Source of the DNA: Sipunculus nudus
Lineage: Eukaryota > Annelida > Sipuncula > Golfingiida > Sipunculidae
Assembly (NCBI GenBank): GCA_026874595.1
Contig: CM049318.1
Coordinates: 30,538,956-30,602,955, forward strand
Direction of reading: 5' to 3'
DNA: 64,000 nt
The notes below the pieces were generated by a model, which saw only the letters and a list, made by a program, of their open reading frames with translations, was not told where the DNA came from and did no database searches. Both the position numbers and the translations under genes were made by a program. This document shows, piece by piece, positions 56,241 to 64,000 of the stretch. The number at the start of each line of letters is the position of its first letter. Position 1 is the stretch's first letter.

Positions 56241-58751
56241 TTAAACCTTCTTTGGCAGCCCTATTGAAACAGGAGAGACTGCTTTATGTTTTTTGTCAAA
56301 GTCATATTTATAATAATTTCGATAAAGATATTTGTTTAATATTGCAGGCCGGAAATGGTTGCAGAAAAACGTGGATAATTTCTCTAACATTCTGTCAATA
56401 AATGGCTGGTCCCTATTAATTTTGATAATTTGGATTTCCTTTTTTGTATAAACAACAAAATCGCAATGTTCCCTTCCTGCACAGTAAAGCTGTCCCTGAA
56501 CTTGGAAGTAATAGTCATGTGATTGGTCAAGACTCAGGGACCCATTGCTACAGGTAAGGTAAGGCACACTGACATGTGTGATATCTTTGTCTCTGGCAGT
56601 ATAGGGACACTTCACCTCCAGCAGTGTACTCTCACTGACTATGCCATCAGGTGAACTAGCCAAATATGGATGTTCAGGCTGGACAAATATCCCACACCTT
56701 TCAACAACATTACCTGTCATAGTCTCATACATTTTCACCGCATCGCTCTCATATGTCTGCCCGTGCTTAATGGCTGGGCATTTTAATTTTGTGGGCAGAG
56801 TGTAACCCCTAGCCAGAACATCCATGTCGGTTTTGCTTGTCGCCTTGCAGATTCTACCAAAATTAGATGAATGAACCCTGTTCAGTCTCTCCTGTTTCCA
56901 CAGCTGATTACTGCCTTGACCCCTTGTAGAATGTTCCAGTTCATCACATTCACTTTGGCTAATACTGGAAACTTTCAGATGCTTTAATAGCCTCTCAGGA
57001 CCTGTTTCCTTGCAATAATCATGATCATGGTATAAGGCAAAGGGATTCGCTGGATCAACAGTCTGAATGAAGGACATTTTTGTTTCTTTTGCAGAAAAGC
57101 TAACAGCCAAATTTCTAACATAATCTATGTAACCTTTGTTTTTTACATACTGTGGTTTCCTTGTATTGAATCGAGTTTCACTTCTGTCACAAACACTTTG
57201 ATCTGAATTTTCACCCACAGAGTTTGACAATTTGCCAAAAGACAAGCCCCCCATTTTGACTGGTGAACCAGTGAATTTCTTTGCCTTATGAAAGGTTTGG
57301 AGTTTTTGCGTACAGGTTTGTTCAGTTCTGAGTTCACCTCTCACGAAGAACTTTACTAAACTGAAAAGTAGACACAGTATATGCTTGCAGCTTGCATGTG
57401 GACCCATGCCGGCAGCACATTCACACTGAGACTGCCTGACATTTCCACATTTATCCACACTCAGGTCAACATTATATGTTACAGTTTTTTTCATTTCTGC
57501 CTGACAGTTGCCCCTTATGTAGGTAGTTTCATCAACTTGACACCAACGGACATATCGCAGGAAGCTTGATTCCCAGAGCTTGTCTTTTTTCCCAAGTTCC
57601 TTATCAAACGGCATAAGGTACTGGTTAGCAGCAGCCTCAGTCACTCTTGGTATCTGAAATTATAAATCAAAACATCCATTTTCATGATTTGTACTATTAG
57701 AAGTGTTTGTATATATTGTATAATATATTGTATTCTTGTCAAAATAACATAGAACTTTGCATATGCATAGGTCATATTTCCTTGTAAATTCAATGTTTAT
57801 ATTTAAAGTATCATCTTATAATAGTACTATAATATTTTTTACCTTTTTTTTGCTGAATCAGCTCAGGAATAAGAAAAGAATGAATATGCCAAATGGAAGA
57901 GACAGTGTAGTCCCACAAGGAAATATTTGTCATGATTATCTTCACTCCATGCATTTGTTTTCATGGATTATTTCATGATTATTTCTAACATGTTTTACAG
58001 TTATGGTTAAAAATAAAAATGGTTGAGGTTTTCTTGTTGTTCCACAGAATGTTTGTGTTTGCTTCATGTCAGAGTTTTAAAAAGTCTCTCTTTGGATGGG
58101 CCATGGTAAAAAAAAAAGTAAACCCACCACAGCTCCTGTGTTCAGATCCTTGTATTCATCATAAGGATGCAGGTTCATCTTGAATGTGGGTGAACTGTCG
58201 TCCAGTTGGGCACCGAAGTTCTTGTTCCTGTCATAGGACAGCAATCTGTGGAGAAAATTCACTCGTCTTGCAAAGTATAAAGTAATGGAAAATTGACATG
58301 ATGAATTATATAAAATAAAATCCCATCTGATAACCCGTCTGTTAATTTTTAACATCAATATTCCTTTAACTGTCACCATGAGATGGCGAGAGGACCGTGT
58401 TGACTGACCTCTGCATTGTCGGTAACAACGGACTTGGGATGGACTCAAAACTGTCACTTGTGAGCGAATCTGAACCATCTACATCGTGGATATCATAATG
58501 TCATTTATAGAAAGTATAATAATCAATTTACAAACTCAAAAGAGGTTATTTCTTTCAAGAAATGGGGGGAGCCTCGCTCATTGTTCAACTGTTTACATCA
58601 ACATTGTTTGCCGCTTGGCGATCGAAACACCTATTATCGCTCATATTTACCTTTCAATGCAGTCAGCTTTCCGCCCTGAAACTTTAGCTCCTCTGCGCTT
58701 CTGTTCCTTCCTGATCATGTCAAGGGTCCAGTCTTCATACTTGGCCTCCAT
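56241..58751 (-). CDS. ISL2EU-associated SAP-SWIM-YqaJ exonuclease
   Basis: Three minus-strand exons are 58,751-58,651, 58,245-58,128 and 57,653-56,241, with GT-AG borders and agreeing phases, 543 residues. The start ATG (58,749-58,751) opens a SAP-type DNA-binding helix pair (WTLDMIRKEQKRRGAKVSG...IER) that is completed across the first splice. A SWIM zinc finger (Cys150, Cys152, Cys162, His164) follows. The C-terminal YqaJ / lambda-exonuclease-like nuclease shows Glu375 (GQTYES), Asp409 (SSPDG), Glu419 and Lys421 (LEVK) and the QVQ helix at 457-459. The family degrades DNA 5'-3' and aids recombination in phages. Its job in transposition is unknown. It is convergent with the transposase, with 28 bp between stop codons. 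No inactivating change was seen. Confidence 0.88.
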
Positions 58752-58852
58752 TTCTTTGGTAAAGAACTCTCAAAAACTATTTATCGCGAGGATATATGAA
58801 CGATCTCAGCTGCTGACAAAACTGACTTGCTGTAACAGCACGTGAACCAGCA

Positions 58853-58906
58853 CTGGGACCCTTGTTACACATGCGCCATCTGGCGTCAAAATCTGCACGG
58901 ACCCTC
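58853..58906 (-). repeat. Right terminal inverted repeat of the ISL2EU element
   Basis: Minus-strand reading GAGGGTCCGTGC... then AAGGGTCCC at about 58,855-58,863. It is the partner of 53,816-53,871 and ends one base before the AT duplication. Confidence 0.85.
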
Positions 58907-58908
58907 AT

Positions 58909-59835
58909 TACACACCGGGGTACCCGGGCCATACTCAGCCTTGAATATGTTCTTACAAAATATCGTAGCGGTCCTACTGATATACCAGAAGGAACAAACA
59001 AAGTGTCATTAAGGATAAGATCTAGCTTAAATTATGTTCACCCTAACTATACATCCTTTGTTTCTTAGCTTACATGCATATGCATTGTTCTGGTTATGTT
59101 ATATATGATATAACAACATTTTATCATGAAAAGAAGAGCAGAAGACCGTCACTGACACAGCTATGTTGCTGAGGCATGAACTCTGTGCCCCCATGACCTG
59201 ACCTGTGACCTGACTACACCGAGTAATTTAAACGTCTATTCCAAAACATCTTAGTTCATGAATAATGCTGAAGAGTTAATGAAACTATATGGCTTCAATA
59301 AGTCCTTTATAAGTTTATGGCTATATCTTTGACTTTTTTAACAGATTTGCAATGGAAAACAAAAAAAATTAAAGATGAGGATGGTTCCACAACTTCCTTT
59401 CTCTTGAATGTCTTTGCATAACGTACTCAAACTTCAAAGGGTTGGAATTCATGTGTGGCCGGGTATAATATTTATATTCCTTCAAATTTTAGGTATTAAA
59501 AGTCCAAACATTCAATAGTTTGTAACATGGTGATATATATACTGCTCATACACGATTTTAATTTGCAAAATATCATCATTAAAATTTGCATTTTCCCGGC
59601 CTAAGCTTTATTTCCACATGTTCGGAAACGGATACGGATATGGTAGGAACAAAATTATGATAAATTATATGAAGTGTCACACTTAAACGGACACGGATAC
59701 GGCGCCGCATAATTCTCCCTGTATACGGTTTCCCGTCCGGAGCCTTACACACCTCCGTACGGGTAGTCCCACAGTGATGTTACTTTTCAGGAAAAGCCTA
59801 CAGCCATGTGCTCTCAAATGTTAATACTTTGTACA
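58909..59835. other. Right flank of the transposon, no gene seen
   Basis: AT-rich sequence with a short patch 'acggatacggatatgg' / 'acggacacggatacggcg' repeated at 59,629-59,645 and 59,687-59,706. No exon is supported. Confidence 0.4.
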
Positions 59836-59837
59836 CT

Positions 59838-59945
59838 CTAAGAAAAATAGGATTCTTTATGGTTCTTTTAAGAATCCATGTGGTTCTGGGTAGAACCATG
59901 GTTCCATCTAGAACTCTTTTCTCCATAAAGAGGTTGCATCTGGCA
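59838..59945. repeat. Short palindromic GGTTCT/AGAACC repeat
   Basis: Several GGTTCT/AGAACC blocks, including a perfect hairpin TGGTTCT-GGGT-AGAACCA at 59,881-59,898 and nearby 'aagaatcc'/'ggattctt' arms at 59,849-59,878. It resembles a small MITE or fold-back relic. Confidence 0.6.
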
Positions 59946-59966
59946 CTTGGAGGTTCGTGCCTTCGT

Positions 59967-60539
59967 TAGTGGTGGGCCGATCATCAAGTTTTATCGAAAG
60001 TCAGTCGGTTTGCTGCCACTTTCAAGCCCTCGATTACCAAAGACAAGTATCAATTACATCATAATCATGATAATGAGTCTTTTTTCCCCAAATTACTACC
60101 GTATGTAATTGAGTATCACCCGGTAGATGCAAGAACAGAGGACGTAATAAACTTCTGTGGACTGGCTGGGAGCTGCAGAATTAGCGGGGAGTTTTGTAAC
60201 GAGATGTACATTGCACAATATGGGCGGTATGGTGTTAAAATGCCCCATAAAAACGGGTCTACGCAGCAAGGAGATGTCCTGGATTTTGGTTTAATTCTTG
60301 ATTATTATAAATAATAAAAATGAAACTTTTAAAAGCATATTTTACTAATAATAGGAAAATATAAAAAAAAGGCAAAAACTTCTTTTCTTAAGGTAGAATT
60401 ACTAATACATGCGTTCTTGGTTAAGAAATTACAGCTTGCATGTTTCTTTATATTTGCCCGAACCGATTATTAATCGATCATCGATCGGTTTGCTCAAACC
60501 GATGATCGATTATGAAAAAGGAACCGAATCCCACCACTA
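59967..60539. mobile_element. hAT-type MITE with perfect 8-bp target duplication
   Basis: The ends are 'TAGTGGTGGG' and 'CCCACCACTA', flanked on both sides by GCCTTCGT (59,959-59,966 and 60,540-60,547). Subterminal 'ccgatcatc' / 'gatgatcg' motifs are inverted as well. The 573-bp interior has no transposase ORF. The 8-bp duplication and TAG...CTA ends fit the hAT superfamily. Confidence 0.9.
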
Positions 60540-60547
60540 GCCTTCGT

Positions 60548-61035
60548 ACGTGGATCAAGGGCGATAATAAACATGCTGTACGTACACAAATTGTTCAGTC
60601 TTATGTAATACAAGTTCATAGAAATATCAGTCATATAGAATTTGAAACAGTTCTAGCAGTGTAAAAGGAAAATGACCACTTTTTAACAATGTTTACCAAA
60701 TAAAATTATAATTCGGCTTCACTGACTGAACTAAACAAACCAGGCATCTGTACATGGAATACACTCATATCATATTGTATAGTGTTTACAGTATTACTCT
60801 ATCCTTAGTCGTTTCTTTAAATTGTCCTATAGATCATTTATGATACAAAGTGTGTAAGAATTTTTAGCATAACCAGTATATGGGACTGAATTCAGTGCTG
60901 TTTTGAAAACTTGTTAATCGGGGTGTTCAATAAAGGGGCCTAAGGATCTAAACGGCCTCTCCCAACTGCTATATAATCGGCAACATTACAGTGATATCAG
61001 CTCTGTGTCATCAAAAATATTATAAACATAGTTGC
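60548..61035. other. Stretch without a recognisable gene
   Basis: AT-rich, unique-looking sequence between the hAT MITE and the next dispersed repeat. Confidence 0.4.
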
Positions 61036-61039
61036 CAAA

Positions 61040-61405
61040 TCACCTTTATAAACTTAAGGTTTTAAATTATGGCCAGAAAACGTGGATATCACCGCACACA
61101 GGCTGCTTGTTTTGTTTATATCAACGTGTTATTAATATATGAGGGCCTGCAAAAATAATCAAAACAAATTCAACAAGGGCATCTGGCAGCTAGTCAGATA
61201 AGCCAGAGCCTTAAAAATGGCGTTTTGCAACAAGTGACCTGTCTACCTTCGCATATAAGCAACCTACCACCGTAAATTAGTTGATTTTCCCGTTTGGCAA
61301 CATTTTTGGGTTGTTGATAAACAAGTTCACTCATCCCTAACGAAAGTCTTATAAGAACTTTTTATAAACAGGATTACCCTTAGATGATTAATATTTTTAC
61401 AGGAA
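61040..61405. repeat. Dispersed repeat family E, copy 2
   Basis: Matches 26,690-26,930 in order ('cctttataaacttaaggttt', 'cgtggatatcaccgcacaca', 'tgttgataaacaagttcact', 'tcttataagaactttttata'), with a ~100-bp insertion in the middle (61,150-61,290). Confidence 0.7.
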
Positions 61406-61409
61406 AGCC

Positions 61410-61885
61410 AAAAATCACATAAATTCTTTGTAAAAGGTATAGGTAATTGGGCAACGTAAAGGACCCAGATTATTACTGTCAAAAGAATTTCAAAATAAAT
61501 CAACTGTTGTCATATTTCATCATATATTCACCGTATGTAATGACAAGATTTAAGAATATTATTGCTTAAGTAAAAACCCTCATATTTCTGTTGAGGTTCT
61601 TCGGTTAAACAGATATATGCTTAAGTCCAGCTTACAAATATCATTAAAACCTCTGATAAAAAATTATAATGGGTGTTGGAACTGAGTACAAGGAATTTCA
61701 GTGTTACTGTTAGAGGCATGAAATAAAATTTGAAAAATTCAGAACTATCTTTTATTATTTTCAAGTCAAGGGCTTCTTCTTCACGTGTTTATTAAGTGGG
61801 AACGTGTAGAGAGATGTTATATGATGGAACGAAAATGTATAGAGTCCATAATGCCAGAAACAGTGTATTTACATGCTGATTGGAT
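61410..61885. other. Stretch without a recognisable gene
   Basis: AT-rich, no supported feature. Confidence 0.4.
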
Positions 61886-61909
61886 ATTTAGAAATATTAT
61901 AACCATGAT

Positions 61910-62245
61910 GCCCTGGGTGGGCGGGGTAAAGTGAGACACGTCGTCTCACTCGGGTATTCCGCGAAACCGAAAGAAGGTTGTCGTCATCCATATTATGACG
62001 TCACGTCGAAGAGTCGCCTGGTCCAAAGTGCGGCCCTCCGTGGTACAGCCCACCATTTCTAACAGTAGTCCCTAACTGTGTCGCCTGTCGAATGCCAAAA
62101 TTGGTCCGATTAATCGGTCGAGGGTGTGTCGCGAGCCGGATACCCTATCCTACTCCCTCTGTGAGGGAGGGGGAGGTACGATATTCAAGTGCTCTGTCCG
62201 GGCCAGGAGTTGTCTCTCCCACCCCGAACATCGGGCCCGTTAGAT
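61910..62245 (+). promoter_or_regulatory. GC- and CpG-rich patch with several palindromes, possible promoter
   Basis: In AT-rich surroundings, this 330-bp stretch is rich in CpG. It holds a stem GTGAGAC-ACGTC-GTCTCAC (61,931-61,949), a full CRE-type TGACGTCA (61,996-62,003), the palindrome CCGATTAATCGG (62,106-62,117) and a stem CTCCCTC-TGT-GAGGGAG (62,153-62,169). It precedes an open first-exon-like ORF at 62,520. The promoter role is inferred; a foreign insertion is an alternative. Confidence 0.3.
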
Positions 62246-62352
62246 GTTCCATGCTATAGGCCGCCGGTATGCAAAAGGGCTCTACACATTGTCGTTCACT
62301 GTTTATCTTAACCTTCGCTTCAACTACAGACTTACATTGCTAAACCACTTAT

Positions 62353-62355
<3 letters not shown>

Positions 62356-62411
<56 letters not shown>
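62356..62411. repeat. (AT)n microsatellite
   Basis: AT run between the GC-rich patch and the possible first exon. Confidence 0.95.
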
Positions 62412-62415
<4 letters not shown>

Positions 62416-62519
62416 GCACATGGGTTTTACACGCAAGACTCAAAAATACCTTCTTAGCCACATTACATATCGGTACCACCGATGTTGCGAGTCTGTCGGA
62501 AACAGCAAAAAAGTTATGA

Positions 62520-62797
62520 ATGGAGAGCAGAATGGCGAGTGACAAAGGAACTGGCAACATAAGAGGGTCAGTAGCATTTTTATATTTGTCTGAGTGCGTT
62601 GATCTCGGGGAACTCTTATCAATATCTCTGAAGTTGGCGGCGGCGAATCTTGGCCTCTGTCTGAAAACAATCACCTGTGCTGGGCTCCCCAGCGAATATC
62701 GTGCCCGGCAAAGTTCTGCATTACGTTGTCAAGAACTAAGAAGAAAAACGTGCCGATCCCGCGTGCAGAGGTTGCATAATTTCATCGCATTGAAACT
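62520..62797 (+). CDS. Possible first coding exon, function unknown
   Basis: An ATG at 62,520 opens about 92 codons ending at a good splice donor (ACT|GTAAGT at 62,798). The composition is more GC-rich than the flanks, with a leucine-rich middle (LSECVDLGELLSISLKLAAANL) and an Arg/Cys-rich end. I recognise no family. No following exon was found in the remaining 1.2 kb. The minus strand is also open here, so a chance ORF cannot be excluded. Confidence 0.25.
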
Positions 62798-62814
62798 GTA
62801 AGTGTCAATCCCAA

Positions 62815-63890
62815 TAATTAATCTGTACCAATGCGTTGCAGCTTATTTCGTGTGTCTTGGGTTTACACAATGGCATGCCCACACAGGAACAAACAAGACA
62901 CTTGGAATCAGAGGGACGAATGTACATATTTACTGTGTCAACAATATGATCATTTGTCCTTAACATAGTTTAACCTATACGTGGTTTGGAATATTGAGAG
63001 GACCAGCTTTAGTGAATCATCGCCATATGACAATTCCTTTGTCACCGTTTGAATATTCAATGCTGTTCTGTACTAGGTTTGGAAAGAATATGCTTCATTC
63101 AAAGTTAATTTCTGTGAAATGACAATTTACTTATGCTCTTATTGATTAATTTTTCCTTCAAAATCTCTGAATTTCAGTTTACGGTATGAACACATGATCT
63201 GCAACAGCTCATATTGCCGTAACTTTGTATATTTGAATCAAGCGACGTGTAGCATTATCTAAAAAGATGTCGTTAAAACTGGGCGGCATGTCACATGGTC
63301 ATTCCCTTTGGAATTACATAGCTGACCAGTGTTAATCAGCTGATGACATATTCATATCAAGTACCACGTGCATTAGAATGCCGAATAAAGCTTCCTCGAA
63401 ACAACTATAAAGCTATATAAATAAGCCAGGGTACACGTATAAGAATAACTGATACTGTAACACAAATTAATGTTACAGGTATAAGGTATCTCAGGCATCT
63501 ACAAGAGGGCAGCCAGTGCTGACATTATTAAACTGATGACAATATTTATGTGATGGAAATTAGTGTGGTTCACTTGCCCCAGATAAATGAATAAATATTA
63601 ACATGGGGATTCTTAAAGTTGCTGGGTTGAATGAATATGAACAGAGTAATTTTAATTAGGTATCAGCTTAATCCAATGGATATTGACGATTATAAAATTG
63701 GACGATTAGAGTTGTCTGAATTCAAAATATAATCTACGGTGCAAAATATCTCAGGAACTTGTAGAACCATCATAACAAAAATAAAATTATTTATTGATCC
63801 ATCTTGATGTATTGCGCTAAATATGTTTGGCTGCAGCGGATTTTGTGTTCAGTTTTACAGTTTCATTTCTTAGTTATCTACTATTATTAG
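62815..63890. other. Stretch without a recognisable gene
   Basis: AT-rich, no supported exon or repeat end. Confidence 0.4.
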
Positions 63891-64000
63891 AGGGGCAAAA
63901 TCACCATTCTGACCTTTATAAACTAAAGGTATTCCCTGGGAGCTTCCAATAATTATGCCAGAAAAAACATCGATATCACCGCACACTAGCTACTTGTTTT
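63890..64000. repeat. Dispersed repeat family E, copy 3, cut by the window end
   Basis: 'gacctttataaactaaaggt', 'catcgatatcaccgcacact' and 'agctacttgttt' match copies at 26,690 and 61,040. It runs off the end of the sequence. Confidence 0.65.

Larger units (their letters stand above)
53816..58906. mobile_element. Intact-looking autonomous ISL2EU DNA transposon (5,091 bp)
   Basis: The ends are inverted: 'GAGGGTCCGTGC' at 53,816-53,827 and 'GCACGGACCCTC' at 58,895-58,906. A further shared subterminal 'AAGGGTCCC' lies about 45 bp in. AT occurs outside both ends (53,814-53,815 and 58,907-58,908), the 2-bp target expected for ISL2EU. Inside are two convergent spliced genes: a THAP-DDE transposase (+) and a SAP-SWIM-YqaJ nuclease (-), the gene pair that defines this group. 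Neither has a nonsense codon or frameshift in the reconstructed exons. Each gene starts 150-165 bp inside its own end, so the promoters must sit in or next to the terminal repeats. Confidence 0.9.

Noticed and set aside
62244-62519. Protein with Ile-Tyr repeats
   Set aside because: The repeats are the translation of an (AT)n microsatellite.

Overview
The window is animal nuclear DNA, most probably from a bivalve or other mollusc. It has split genes with GT-AG introns, long (AT)n and (TTA)n microsatellites, tRNA-headed SINEs, APE-type LINEs, many short inverted-repeat (MITE-like) elements, and repeat families of the kind common in bivalve genomes. No bacterial, viral or organellar block was seen. 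Identifications come from reading motifs and splice sites; no database search was possible.

Layout. 1-2,900: dispersed repeats, including an array of about 280-290 bp units rich in AGGTCA half-sites. 2,900-7,080: little beyond a SINE, microsatellites and a truncated MITE. 7,117-17,825 (+): a complete six-coding-exon gene of the beta-1,4-galactosyltransferase / N-acetylgalactosaminyltransferase family (GT7), reconstructed at 381 residues. Its intron 3 carries decayed copies of the end of exon 3. Its intron 4 carries an antisense, dead LINE of nearly 5 kb whose ORF1 begins with a 2A-like peptide after a hydrophobic leader. 18,200-30,300: a dense field of repeats and MITEs, including a seven-copy 180-bp array, a 21-bp array inside an inverted-repeat element, a GCGAA-rich element and several pogo-like and PIF/Harbinger-like MITEs. 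30,542-38,867 (+): a probable two-exon secreted cysteine-containing protein whose intron holds a SINE and a second dead LINE. 39,104-42,343 (+): a class A peptide-GPCR-like gene that looks broken, with a frameshift near TM5 and no TM4 exon found. 44,000-45,290: a minisatellite and a Tigger/pogo transposase remnant. 47,600-50,700: a fold-back structure with several nested inverted repeats. 53,816-58,906: an apparently intact ISL2EU-type DNA transposon with matching ends and a 2-bp AT target duplication. 59,967-60,539: a hAT-type MITE with a perfect 8-bp target duplication. The last 4 kb hold dispersed repeats, a GC-rich patch and one possible first exon.

The most complete functional unit is the transposon at 53.8-58.9 kb. 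It encodes two convergent spliced genes whose stop codons are 28 bp apart: a THAP-domain DDE transposase (451 aa) and a SAP + SWIM + YqaJ-exonuclease protein (543 aa). All DDE and YqaJ catalytic residues are readable, so the copy may be active or recently active. The best host gene is the glycosyltransferase, which has Leu at the position equivalent to Tyr289 of bovine beta4Gal-T1 and so is more likely to use UDP-GalNAc than UDP-Gal.
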